In this document: one piece after another, positions 42,049 through 49,444 of the stretch | Layout: each line of letters begins with the position of its first letter | Position numbering within the stretch: the first letter of the stretch is position 1 | Source of the DNA: Limosilactobacillus urinaemulieris | GTDB lineage: Bacteria > Bacillota > Bacilli > Lactobacillales > Lactobacillaceae | Assembly: GCF_014838745.1 (NCBI RefSeq) | Contig: NZ_JABUXR010000007.1 | Span: forward strand, 1 to 64,000 | Direction of reading: 5' to 3' | Length of the DNA: 64,000 nt | The notes under the pieces: generated by a model | The model's database searches: none | Seen by the model: the letters and a program-made list of their open reading frames with translations, nothing else | What the model was told of the DNA's origin: nothing | Translations under genes and position numbers: made by a program

Positions 42049-42259
42049 CTTTCTTTGCAAAACACCCTTTAATAAACTCTCTGAATTCAATGGCAAGCAT
42101 TGGCTGACCATTTCGGTCAAAATAATCTGAATATTCACGTGCTAATTTAATTACTTGTTGATAGGCGTTTGGCTTATGAGGATCTACTTTTGCAACCTCA
42201 TGTGCTAAGAGCTTTTCTTCATTAGCGAATGCTTTCAGAAATTCTTCTGACGGTTTCAT
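41975..42259 (-). CDS. Phage hypothetical protein
   Basis: The start is ATG 42259 (MKPSEEFLKAF), 6 nt after GGAAGTG. The 94-residue product is helical (LAHEVAKVDPHKPNAYQQVIKLAREYSDYFD), with a C-terminal part encoded opposite the end of the rightward 41704 gene. No known motif. It follows the cro-like gene. Confidence 0.6.
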   Translation of the reverse strand: MKPSEEFLKAFANEEKLLAHEVAKVDPHKPNAYQQVIKLAREYSDYFDRNGQPMLAIEFREFIKGCFAKKVNASSTASLGIRGLLQRAVDGFRP

Positions 42260-42263
42260 GACA

Positions 42264-42467
42264 TCACTTCCTTTCATATTTAATTCCAAAGTCTTTAATC
42301 AACGTAATAATGAATTTATTAGCGGCTGGATTTTTCTTCCGACCAGCCAAGTAATCAGACACATCTTGCTTGTTCATGCCATACATAATTGCAAGCTGTG
42401 CACGAGAAATATCATGGTCAGCTAAGTAATTAATAATACGTTCACGTCCACTTAATGTTTCTGGCAT
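42264..42467 (-). CDS. Cro-like helix-turn-helix regulator
   Basis: A 67-residue XRE-type DNA-binding protein: helix-turn-helix ISRAQLAIMYGMNKQDVSDYLAGRK (residues 20-44). It is an early leftward gene facing the CI-type repressor, so a Cro role is likely. It could bind the TTAAACTTTATT operators in the switch region. Confidence 0.78.
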   Translation of the reverse strand: MPETLSGRERIINYLADHDISRAQLAIMYGMNKQDVSDYLAGRKKNPAANKFIITLIKDFGIKYERK

Positions 42468-42526
42468 CGCGTTGCCTCCTTTCTGATAAAATTAAAAACA
42501 GGTCAGTATAAAGGTGGTGAAAATAT

Positions 42527-42775
42527 ATGGATGTTGATATTTTTCAAAAGAATCGTCATGATCCATTAAGAGTTACTAAACTAGTTAAAATCGAGTTTTA
42601 TTCTGTAGTAGAGGACGAAAAGCAAACAATTGAAAAAGACTTTTCATCATTCTCATTGAATGGCGTTGTATCAGAAGTAAGCTTTGTAGGTAAAACTGAT
42701 ACTGTTACTATTCGACCTGGAGTGATTGAATCCTTGCATTTCTTCCCACACGATGAATTTGATGATTTAGCGTAA
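42527..42775 (+). CDS. Phage hypothetical protein
   Basis: An 82-residue beta-rich protein (MDVDIFQKNRHDPLRV start) with a GGTGGTG ribosome-binding site. It lies on the rightward strand between leftward early genes. No family recognised. Confidence 0.55.
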   Translation: MDVDIFQKNRHDPLRVTKLVKIEFYSVVEDEKQTIEKDFSSFSLNGVVSEVSFVGKTDTVTIRPGVIESLHFFPHDEFDDLA

Positions 42776-42889
42776 TTGACGTAATTCTTTTAGTAGCTGG
42801 CTTAAATCTTTAGGACTTAAGCTAGCTCTTTTTATTTTCATCAAATCCAAGATGTAATCGCGTAATGCTTTATAAAGTTCTAAGTCCAT
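42767..42889 (-). CDS. Small phage early protein
   Basis: A 40-residue helical ORF (MDLELYKALRDYILDLMK start) with GGAAGG upstream. It is the first leftward gene after the early promoter, about 200 nt from it. Its 3' end overlaps the rightward 42527 gene by 9 bp. Function unknown. Confidence 0.55.
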   Translation of the reverse strand: MDLELYKALRDYILDLMKIKRASLSPKDLSQLLKELRQLR

Positions 42890-42955
42890 ATAATTAACCT
42901 TCCTTTCTTATTCATTCCTCCGACCCACCCAGCGTAAGATGAAATGATAGAACTA

Positions 42956-42984
42956 TTGACTACAATTAAACTTTATTGTAGACT
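42956..42984 (+). promoter_or_regulatory. Rightward lysogeny promoter (toward CI-type repressor)
   Basis: TTGACT (42956-42961), 17-bp spacer, TAGACT (42979-42984). The spacer contains operator copy 1 (TTAAACTTTATTGTAGA, 42966-42982). The repressor start codon lies about 200 nt downstream. Confidence 0.65.
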
Positions 42985-43103
42985 TTAGACATAGTTAAAT
43001 AAGCGTAATTTTAATGCAACTGTTATGTGATAATTCCTACATCAATGCAAATGCTGCATAATTTTACTACGTTATTTTTTCTATTAACTTAACTTACAGC
43101 AAT

Positions 43104-43132
43104 AGTATATTAAACTTTATTATAGAAGTCAA
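43104..43132 (-). promoter_or_regulatory. Leftward early (PR-like) promoter
   Basis: Minus strand TTGACT (43127-43132), 17-bp spacer, TATACT (43104-43109), near consensus. The spacer is operator copy 2 (complement of 43110-43127). It faces the rightward promoter at 42956. Confidence 0.8.
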
Positions 43133-43155
43133 CATAATTCTACAATAAAGTTTAA
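43110..43155. promoter_or_regulatory. Operator pair O2/O3
   Basis: TTAAACTTTATTATAGAA (43110-43127) and its inverse TTCTACAATAAAGTTTAA (43138-43155) are separated by 10 bp; together with the copy at 42966-42982 they form three operators for the CI/Cro proteins. 42890-43188 has no gene. Confidence 0.75.
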
Positions 43156-43188
43156 TGTGGATTGCTACATAATGGGAGAAATGCTTTC

Positions 43189-43611
43189 ATGACTGTATTT
43201 GACAGAGTAAAAAAATTAGCTGAGAAACAAGGTATTTCAATTGTAGAATTAGAAGAAAAACTAAATTTTGGGAGAAATTCGTTATATTCTTGGAAGAAAA
43301 AAACACCTAATGGTGACCGTCTTGAAAAAGTAGCTGATTATTTTAATGTATCTACCGATTATCTCTTAGGTCGTACCGATACCCCTCAATTTACTCGTAA
43401 AGACGAACGAGATGTCCAAAAGATCCTTACTGATATGACTGAGGGGCTTAGCAATGATTCTTCTCTAGCTTATATGAAGAATGGCGGAGAAGAGATTGAC
43501 GAAGAAGATGCCGAATTACTGCGTGCTTCTCTTGAAAATGTCATTCGTCAGTCAAAACTAATCGCAAAACAGAAATTTACACCAAAAAAGTATAGAAAGA
43601 ATAATGATTAA
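43189..43611 (+). CDS. CI-type phage repressor (XRE family)
   Basis: The start ATG 43189 (MTVFDRVKKLAEKQG) follows GGGAGAAA. The 140-residue product has an N-terminal helix-turn-helix (VKKLAEKQGISIVELEEKLNFGRNSLYSWKKKTP, then VADYFNVSTDYLLGRTD) and a helical C-terminus without the Ser-Lys autoprotease of LexA-like repressors. It is therefore likely inactivated by cleavage by the ImmA-type protease encoded next, as in ICEBs1-type systems (inference). Confidence 0.88.
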   Translation: MTVFDRVKKLAEKQGISIVELEEKLNFGRNSLYSWKKKTPNGDRLEKVADYFNVSTDYLLGRTDTPQFTRKDERDVQKILTDMTEGLSNDSSLAYMKNGGEEIDEEDAELLRASLENVIRQSKLIAKQKFTPKKYRKNND

Positions 43612-43625
43612 TGGGGTGACCGTTT

Positions 43626-44057
43626 ATGCTAAGAGAACGCATTAAGCGAAAAGCTCATAAAGTTGTCTATTCTACTGGGACTCGTGATCCAATTAAAATA
43701 TGCGAAGCAAAAAATATTCCTGTGTATTATGATGATCTCGGGAAACAAATCATGGCTTACCATACCGTGATAAAAAGAATACCCGCTATCGTACTTTCAA
43801 CACGAAATAGCGAGTTTGAAAATACTTATTCTTGTGGTCACGAGCTTGGTCACCACTTCTGCCGACACAAAGGAAATGCCGAACACCTTGATAGAAAGAA
43901 CCTTCGTTTCTCTTCTATCGGAGACGAAGCGGAAGCTAATGAGTTCATGGTTGATTTGATGCTTGATGGCATTAACAAACATGATTTTGAAACCAAAGAG
44001 CAACTGCTCAAGGCTTGTGGCATTCCACTGTGGGCTGAGAGATACGTAGAACTTTAA
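43626..44057 (+). CDS. ImmA/IrrE family metallopeptidase
   Basis: A 143-residue protein with zinc motif HELGHHFCRH near residue 75 and a downstream Glu in DEAEANEFMVDLML. Such peptidases cleave the cognate repressor upon DNA damage or other signals. It follows the repressor gene by 14 bp, an arrangement that supports the pair. Confidence 0.9.
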   Translation: MLRERIKRKAHKVVYSTGTRDPIKICEAKNIPVYYDDLGKQIMAYHTVIKRIPAIVLSTRNSEFENTYSCGHELGHHFCRHKGNAEHLDRKNLRFSSIGDEAEANEFMVDLMLDGINKHDFETKEQLLKACGIPLWAERYVEL

Positions 44058-44111
44058 CATTACGTCCAATATACTGATCGACGTTAAAAGCTGTCGGGAG
44101 GAATTTATATT

Positions 44112-44723
44112 ATGCCACACTGGTTATGGATACTTTGCTTTTGGTTAGCAATCATTCTTATCGTTATGTTCCTTGCATTACCTTTTACTGTAGAAGGAAG
44201 AGAAAGAATAAAATACAACAAAGCTAAGTATGTATTTGCTCTATTGGTATGATTTGGTATAGCTTGCTATATTTATCAAGATCAATTTCATCACACGAAT
44301 TCAGAACCGCAAACTGAGCAAGTCACTAACTCAATAGGAAGCAAAATTGATAAGTCCGAAGCAAAAGAAGAAGCAGATGGCGCTTATTATGTAGATAAAG
44401 ATGAAGATAACCTTAGATACTTTATCAATAACGATAACAAGATTACTGCCATTAAATACGTTTATGGTGCTAACCCCAATAATGTTACTGACGTTATGAA
44501 TAAGCTATCTACTGATGTGTTCCAGGACTCTGATTTGAAATACACAAAAGATAAAACCGACAGTGATGACTTTTTGCCTGAAGGAAACTCATTTAACGTT
44601 TACTCACCTAAGAGTAGAAAATGGTATCACGTTTCTATGCAACGGGTTTCTAATGATAAGGATGCTAAAGTGTCATCATTTAGCGTATGGTCCGGCAAAG
44701 ACGATAACGCTGACGATTATTAA
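44112..44723 (+). pseudogene. Prophage membrane protein gene with in-frame TGA
   Basis: The frame from ATG 44112 (GGGAGG upstream) to 44723 is open for 203 codons except TGA at 44250-44252, which falls inside a second membrane helix (FALLV-stop-FGIACYIY) where Trp (TGG) would fit. The N-terminus has two membrane helices, then an acidic extracellular-type domain (DGAYYVDKDEDNLRYFINNDN to GKDDNADDY). Either a recent nonsense mutation or a truncated 46-residue protein. Family unknown. Confidence 0.6.
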
Positions 44724-44746
44724 ACGAGTGTTTGGGAGTAATCAAA

Positions 44747-45229
44747 ATGAAAAAGATAGGCCTAATTTGTGCTGTCACTCTAACGGGGATGAGCTTAGCA
44801 GCATGTGGTAATCAATCATCAAAGGAATCTAGTTCGTCTAGCAAGGCAAGCAGTAGCAAAGTGGTCAAAAAACATAAAACTAAACAGAGTACTTCTTCTA
44901 AAAAATCATCATCCACTTCATCGAATGCTAAAACAAGTAGCCACCAAAATCAGCAGACTAGTCAGACACAAACAAGTAACAACGGTGGGCAACAATTAAC
45001 ACAAGGAGAGATAAATAGACAGCGTGGATATGATCCCAATGGTGCTCCTCTATTGCCTGGTCAAGACCATGCAGCTGGATCTAATCCAGATGGTTCACCG
45101 GACGCTTGGGTAGAATGGCAGCTTGATTGGCAACAAAAGAGTGGTGGGCAATACTATCCAGATGGTACCCCTACACCCGGTAGCCAGCGAACTCCCGAAG
45201 AAAATGAATCAATTGAAAACGATTATTAA
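44747..45229 (+). CDS. Prophage lipoprotein
   Basis: The start ATG 44747 (MKKIGLICAV) follows GGGAG. A signal peptide with lipobox LAAC (Cys near residue 20) is followed by a Ser/Thr/Lys/Gln-rich linker (22-85) and a C-terminal region with repeated GYDPNGAPLLPGQ / GSNPDGSPDAW / QYYPDGTPTPG motifs. It is expressed with the lysogeny genes and is a typical surface lysogenic-conversion or superinfection-exclusion candidate (inference). Confidence 0.75.
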   Translation: MKKIGLICAVTLTGMSLAACGNQSSKESSSSSKASSSKVVKKHKTKQSTSSKKSSSTSSNAKTSSHQNQQTSQTQTSNNGGQQLTQGEINRQRGYDPNGAPLLPGQDHAAGSNPDGSPDAWVEWQLDWQQKSGGQYYPDGTPTPGSQRTPEENESIENDY

Positions 45230-45282
45230 TCATAACTAAAAACATCCCACCCGAAGAGGATGGGACGAAAGGATGTGTATGG

Positions 45283-45564
45283 ATGAAAAATAAAATAGAT
45301 GAACTATTAAACAACGGTTGGTTTGTTGTCCCATTAATAACTGCACTCGTAATGCTCATGCATTTATTAATATCACATGATTTTATAACTGTCCTATTAA
45401 CAATAGTTATCATAGCGACTTGCCTAGATATTGCCTTTGGTTCTTCATCAAAAGAATTTAAAAATGAAAGCTTTCTGGTCAAACTATCAATTGTTATCAA
45501 TAAATTACTAAACGATGCTGGTGTTGCAATAATATTTTTTATTTTAGGATTAATGGCAAAATAA
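45283..45564 (+). CDS. Small prophage membrane protein
   Basis: A 93-residue protein with three hydrophobic stretches (WFVVPLITALVMLMHLLI, FITVLLTIVIIATCLDIAF, AGVAIIFFILGLM). It lies in the accessory strip between lipoprotein and abi genes; an envelope-exclusion role is possible. No family recognised. Confidence 0.6.
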   Translation: MKNKIDELLNNGWFVVPLITALVMLMHLLISHDFITVLLTIVIIATCLDIAFGSSSKEFKNESFLVKLSIVINKLLNDAGVAIIFFILGLMAK

Positions 45565-45660
45565 AATATTTCAATAAATATGGCAGATAACGATATACTA
45601 AAATATCTAAAGCCCAACGTATATATAAATTAACTAGTTCCTTTTTTTGAGGTAAAAATA

Positions 45661-46083
45661 ATGACAAAAGAAATTAAAGTAGTAGCAATTCCAGATGATA
45701 CAAGAATAATTATTAATTACGGATATGATGATGATGTAAACAGAGATGATTTACCATTTGGTAGTGAGCTAAAATACGCAAAAATTGGTCAAAAAATTGT
45801 TGTGGAGTCTAAAGGTATGGAACTCACTGATCCCGACACAAATGAACCGTTGGGTAGTTATAATCCTCCAATTGATTATTTAGAGATTACCGATGTCCGC
45901 GACAAATATTCAATTGCGAGAAAAAAAGTAACAAAAGATCTTAACAATTCTAGTATTCCTCCTCTTATTAAGGAAGCTTCATCACCACAATTTGAAAGCC
46001 TAAATGTGAATAGTTCGGAAATAAAGAACATTAAACCTAATTCAACTATTTCTGTTGGAGATATTGTTGAGTTTGTTGATTAA
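45661..46083 (+). CDS. Prophage accessory protein, unknown
   Basis: A 140-residue acidic protein with GAGG upstream. The N-terminal half is beta-rich (IKVVAIPDDTRIIINYGY, IGQKIVVESKGMELTDPDTNEPLG); the C-terminal third has Asn/Ser-rich linker and ends IKPNSTISVGDIVEFVD, resembling a small barrel. It is constitutively oriented with the immunity genes. Function not assigned. Confidence 0.55.
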   Translation: MTKEIKVVAIPDDTRIIINYGYDDDVNRDDLPFGSELKYAKIGQKIVVESKGMELTDPDTNEPLGSYNPPIDYLEITDVRDKYSIARKKVTKDLNNSSIPPLIKEASSPQFESLNVNSSEIKNIKPNSTISVGDIVEFVD

Positions 46084-46087
46084 TGAT

Positions 46088-46116
46088 TTGACTAATTTTA
46101 CACTGTACAGTATGAT
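46088..46116 (+). promoter_or_regulatory. abi promoter with palindromic operator
   Basis: TTGACT (46088-46093), 17-bp spacer, TATGAT (46111-46116). The perfect palindrome ACTGTACAGT (46102-46111) occupies the spacer end. CTGTACAG recurs at 46171-46178 in the leader. Confidence 0.75.
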
Positions 46117-46154
46117 AAAGATATCTGAAATGGGTTACCTTGATGTGACTTGCG

Positions 46155-46194
46155 AAAAAGAGCTTTCCCGCTGTACAGTGGGGAGGCTCTTTTT
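46155..46194 (+). promoter_or_regulatory. Terminator-like hairpin sequestering the abi ribosome-binding site
   Basis: The arms AAAAAGAGCTTTCCC and GGGGAGGCTCTTTTT pair along nearly their full length with loop GCTGTACAGT. The 3' arm contains the GGGGAGG ribosome-binding site (46180-46186) and ends in T5 two bases before the ATG. The structure could both end transcription and block translation. Confidence 0.75.
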
Positions 46195-46196
46195 GC

Positions 46197-47204
46197 ATGG
46201 TTAAAAATTTTAAACATCCTTATAAAACATTTGATGAGCAAATAGCAATTTTAAAAAGCCGTGGTATAGAAATAAACGATTACGAGTTTGCTAAAAATGC
46301 TTTGATGACATTTCCATACTACTCTATCGTCAATGGCTATAAAGACATATTCTTAAAACAAAAAGAACCTGATATATATCGTAAAGGAACTTCTTTTGAA
46401 ATGTTATATCAGGTTCATTGGATAGACATTCAAGTCAGTAATATTATTTTTAAATATTCATTAGCTGTAGAAGAAAGATTAAAGGCTCTCGTTTCAAACA
46501 TAGTAGCTCAAAATTTCTCCATTGAAGAAGAAAAATATTTAGATAAAAGAAATTATAGTAAATCTAAATCACAACGTGGAAAAATTAATGATTTTATGCA
46601 AGCAATTGAAGATGCTAAACAGAGTAGTAAAATTGCTCGACATTATATAAACGAAGAAGGCAATTTACCACCTTGGATAGCAGCAGAAGTAATTAGCTTT
46701 GGCTCTATGGTAAATTGGTACTCTGCCTTGTCTATTAACGAAAAGAAGTCAGTTGTAAGTCTTTTTCTTTCAAGAATGACTAAACAGGGTGTTGTAAGCA
46801 CTGATGATAAATTACAATTTTGTAAGATTTGTTTAGAACAGGTTTATAGGTTTAGAAATCTTTCTGCTCACGGTAATAGAACCTTTAAGTTGCAACTTAG
46901 TGAAACTGATACACAAAAAATACGTTTTCTAGAAAATTTTTCGATTTTATTTCTCTATAAAGCAGAAAAAGAAATCACTTTACCCCGGAATGGCCTTTTC
47001 TCAGTTATAGTTAGCATTATGGTTCTTCTTGACGATCAATATCTTATATCTACCATGATTGATGAATTAAAATTAGTTGTCGATACTTATGGTAATAAAA
47101 CTCTTTTTAATGGTAAAAGTATTTATGACTTATTTGAGGTTGATAAGAACTTTATCATAAGATTAAAAAGATTTATGAATATGAAGTTTCCAACTAACAA
47201 CTAA
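46197..47204 (+). CDS. Abi_2 family abortive infection protein (AbiD/AbiF type)
   Basis: A 335-residue protein of the Abi_2/HEPN group. N-terminal KTFDEQIAILKSRGIEINDYEFA and YYSIVNGYKDIFL match AbiD/AbiF-like proteins; the HEPN RNase-type motif R-x4-H occurs in RFRNLSAHGNR near residue 225. Such proteins stop infection by other phages, usually by killing or arresting the cell, probably through RNA cleavage. It sits between repressor module and integrase, a common place for prophage defence cargo. Expression appears tightly gated by the leader hairpin. Confidence 0.9.
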   Translation: MVKNFKHPYKTFDEQIAILKSRGIEINDYEFAKNALMTFPYYSIVNGYKDIFLKQKEPDIYRKGTSFEMLYQVHWIDIQVSNIIFKYSLAVEERLKALVSNIVAQNFSIEEEKYLDKRNYSKSKSQRGKINDFMQAIEDAKQSSKIARHYINEEGNLPPWIAAEVISFGSMVNWYSALSINEKKSVVSLFLSRMTKQGVVSTDDKLQFCKICLEQVYRFRNLSAHGNRTFKLQLSETDTQKIRFLENFSILFLYKAEKEITLPRNGLFSVIVSIMVLLDDQYLISTMIDELKLVVDTYGNKTLFNGKSIYDLFEVDKNFIIRLKRFMNMKFPTNN

Positions 47205-47295
47205 AACCACTTTCAATTCTAAGCCAAAAATTGAGAGTGACTTCTATCACAGATCGAAAAAAGCCCTGCTAGTGCGGCAACACTAACAAGACTAT

Positions 47296-47327
47296 GGGTT
47301 GAATTATATGGATAACAGATTCAACCC
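47296..47327 (+). terminator. Hairpin upstream of the integrase gene
   Basis: Perfect 9-bp stem GGGTTGAAT / ATTCAACCC followed by TTTCATTAT, between the abi gene and the integrase ribosome-binding site. It probably insulates int from upstream transcripts. Confidence 0.55.
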
Positions 47328-47358
47328 TTTCATTATACCAAAAATGGAGGGATATACT

Positions 47359-48453
47359 ATGGCAACGTATTTTAAACGTGGTAAAACCTGGTCTACAAAA
47401 GTCCGCTGGTACGATAGTGACGGTAAACGTCATTCCAAGTCCAAGTCGGGCTTTTCTACTAAAATCCTTGCTAAGCAATGGGCAGTCGACCAAGAAAGCA
47501 AATTAAACAAAGGCGTGCAAATCGCTAAAGAAATTAGTCTGGTCGATTATTACAACAACTGGGTTAACACCTATAAGAAAGATAAACTATCAGCAATTAC
47601 ACTTGACCGTTACAAATATACTGGTGAAGCGCTCGAAGACTTCTTTCATGATGACAAGATAAAATCAATTACCCGAGTGAAGTATCAAGAATTTATCAAT
47701 CAATATGGTTCTACTCACGCCCCTACTACCGTCAAAAAAGTTAATTCAATTATTCGGGCATGTGTTAAGTCGGCTATCTTAGATGATTACTTATATAAAG
47801 ATTTCACTCAACGAGTAGAGCTGACTGCTAATAAAGATAAAGTCGTAAAAGTAGACTATTTGAATCTTAAAGAAATTCACCAATTACTAACCGCTGCGAC
47901 TGATAAGATTGAACATCGCCCTGGCTTTACTAGTCGTTTTATGATTGTCACCGCTATTTACACCGGTATGCGACTAGCTGAGATTCAAGCTTTAACCTGG
48001 AATGACATTGATTGGTTACACCAGACAATAAACATCAACAAATCGTGGGATATGAAAACTCATGATTTCAAACCAACGAAGACTGAATCAAGTAATCGAA
48101 AAATTAAAGTTAATCCTGAGTTATTACACTACTTAAAAATACTCCAGGATAATCGACAATCAAATTTAGTGTTTATAAATCAGTACAAAAGCATCCCCAC
48201 AAGTAATGCAGTTAATAAAACGCTCAGGAGCCTATTAGAGAGCTTAAACATTGATCGACGTAACTTTCATTTTCATTCACTTAGGCACAGCCATGTGGCG
48301 CTCCTGTTGGCAAATGGGATAGATCTATATGCAATCAGCAAAAGATTAGGTCACAGTAATATCTCAATAACTGCCAACACTTATGCATACCTGATTGATG
48401 AGTACCAAAGTAAAACTGATAAGCAAATTATCACTGCTCTATCAAGGATTTAA
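47359..48453 (+). CDS. int: Phage integrase (tyrosine recombinase)
   Basis: The start ATG 47359 (MATYFKRGKTWSTKVRW) follows GGAGG. The 364-residue product has an AP2-like arm-binding N-terminus, SAM-like core-binding domain (KDKLSAITLDRYKYTGEAL) and catalytic domain: Arg in TGMRLAEIQAL, HSLRHSHVALL, and LGHSNISITANTYAYL with the nucleophilic Tyr. It catalyses prophage integration and excision. It is the rightmost prophage gene; tRNA-Leu lies 146 bp away. Confidence 0.95.
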   Translation: MATYFKRGKTWSTKVRWYDSDGKRHSKSKSGFSTKILAKQWAVDQESKLNKGVQIAKEISLVDYYNNWVNTYKKDKLSAITLDRYKYTGEALEDFFHDDKIKSITRVKYQEFINQYGSTHAPTTVKKVNSIIRACVKSAILDDYLYKDFTQRVELTANKDKVVKVDYLNLKEIHQLLTAATDKIEHRPGFTSRFMIVTAIYTGMRLAEIQALTWNDIDWLHQTININKSWDMKTHDFKPTKTESSNRKIKVNPELLHYLKILQDNRQSNLVFINQYKSIPTSNAVNKTLRSLLESLNIDRRNFHFHSLRHSHVALLLANGIDLYAISKRLGHSNISITANTYAYLIDEYQSKTDKQIITALSRI

Positions 48454-48476
48454 ATGGGACCCATTTGGGACCCAAA
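48454..48476. repeat. Two adjacent palindromes after int
   Basis: ATGGGACCCAT (48454-48464) and TTTGGGACCCAAA (48464-48476) share the core GGGACCC directly after the int stop codon. They may be an integrase/excisionase arm site or an att element. Confidence 0.4.
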
Positions 48477-48516
48477 GTCATTATTTCTTATGTTTTTCCA
48501 TGATTTCTTTAAAATT

Positions 48517-48565
48517 AAAAAATCACCGCTAGTCCTTTAATATCAATGGTTAACGGTGATTTTCC
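48517..48565. terminator. Bidirectional terminator after int
   Basis: AAAATCACCG / CGGTGATTTT stem flanked by A- and T-rich runs, usable for int on the plus strand. Confidence 0.65.
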
Positions 48566-48598
48566 TTTTCTTCATTATTCTTCAATTTTCTTTAAAAA

Positions 48599-48682
48599 TG
48601 CCCCAAACAGGATTCGAACCTGTACATGGAAACCCATACAACGACCTGAACGTTGCGCGTCTGCCAATTCCGCCACTGGGGC
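48599..48682 (-). tRNA. tRNA-Leu(CAG)
   Basis: An 84-nt class II tRNA: acceptor GCCCCAG/TTGGGGC, anticodon stem CAACG/CGTTG with loop TTCAGGT (anticodon CAG), long variable arm and T-arm CAGG-TTCGAAT-CCTG. It is intact, on the minus strand, with its 3' end facing the prophage integrase, the usual geometry for a tRNA attachment site. Confidence 0.95.
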
Positions 48683-48742
48683 ATCGTTATTAATGAAATA
48701 ACAACAATTTTATTATACTGGAATTTTATTGAATTACAAGTC

Positions 48743-49036
48743 CTATTTATCTTTAATGAATTGGATCATTGTCCCATAACCAGTTAAAACCAAGAACTTC
48801 GGGGCAACCTGAACGTTAGCTACATTAGTATTAAAACGAACGCCAACAATTCCATCAGCTTCCTTCTCGGTTGCCCGTTCACGCAATTTCTGCTGAACTT
48901 CGCTAAATAGCTGATCCATGGATTCAAATGAATCAATTGCATCGCTTGGCAACATTAAATGAGCCGTCGCATCAACAACGCCTAAAACTTTATGTGCTTG
49001 TGGATAATCTTCTGTTGAAAGAAACATTTCACTCAC
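48743..49036 (-). CDS. YbjQ / heavy-metal-binding-domain family protein
   Basis: A 97-residue protein. The EKEADGIVGVRFNTNVANV stretch matches the YbjQ/DUF74 family, which forms pentameric rings of unknown role. GGAGGTGAG lies 5 nt upstream, with a TATAAT just before. It lies downstream of the terminator of a structured RNA. Confidence 0.8.
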   Translation of the reverse strand: MSEMFLSTEDYPQAHKVLGVVDATAHLMLPSDAIDSFESMDQLFSEVQQKLRERATEKEADGIVGVRFNTNVANVQVAPKFLVLTGYGTMIQFIKDK

Positions 49037-49061
49037 CTCCTTATTTATTATACCAAATTAA

Positions 49062-49102
49062 CAAAAAGGCTTTAACGTTCAGTCAGTCTAAACGTTAAAG
49101 CC
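49062..49102 (-). terminator. Terminator of the unidentified structured RNA
   Basis: 12-bp perfect stem GGCTTTAACGTT / AACGTTAAAGCC followed by T5 on the minus strand. Confidence 0.9.
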
Positions 49103-49405
49103 TCGTCTGTATTTATGAGGGGGGGTCCAACCTATTAGTTTCTGTTAGCCGCTTCCTCATAATATCTACGGAAGGAATCTTGCCACTTTGCACTGAACTT
49201 TATTACTAAATACAAACTTTTGATTCTAATCTTCCGCAAAGTCGCTTTTATTCGTTACCGTTCAAATAGTGCACCCTGGTAACCACAATTTAAATCAAGA
49301 TCTTTCCGGTTACTCTTACGTTGCTTCTAGTCTACTCCTTAACTTCCTTCGACTCTATTGGAACGGGAGACGTAATGTTTTTAACATTATCTCTTTATCC
49401 TTCCT
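49064..49405 (-). ncRNA. Structured noncoding RNA, family not recognised
   Basis: About 340 nt between a good promoter (49413-49441) and a strong terminator, without an ORF. Visible helices on the minus strand: GAGATAATGTT/AACATTACGTCTC near the 5' end, GTAACC/GGTTAC or alternatively GTTACC/GGTAAC sharing the same GGTTACC, and TATGAGG/CCTCATA near the 3' end. It does not contain the landmarks of RNase P RNA, tmRNA or a T-box that I know. It could be a stand-alone RNA or a leader for the YbjQ gene. Confidence 0.65.
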
Positions 49406-49412
49406 CACCAAT

Positions 49413-49441
49413 AATATACCGCCTTTAGTAACCGCTTTCAA
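49413..49441 (-). promoter_or_regulatory. Promoter of the structured RNA
   Basis: Minus strand TTGAAA (49436-49441), 17-bp spacer, TATATT (49413-49418), directly after the CPBP protease gene stop codon. Confidence 0.75.
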
Positions 49442-49444
49442 GGA

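Noticed and set aside
46102-46111. ACTGTACAGT as a LexA box
   Set aside because: Gram-positive LexA sites have the GAAC-N4-GTTC pattern, which is absent here.
49064-49405. Structured RNA as RNase P RNA, tmRNA or T-box leader
   Set aside because: No GAGGAAAGTCC-type P RNA core, no tRNA-like ends of tmRNA, and the AGGGTG stretch lacks the rest of the T-box consensus.
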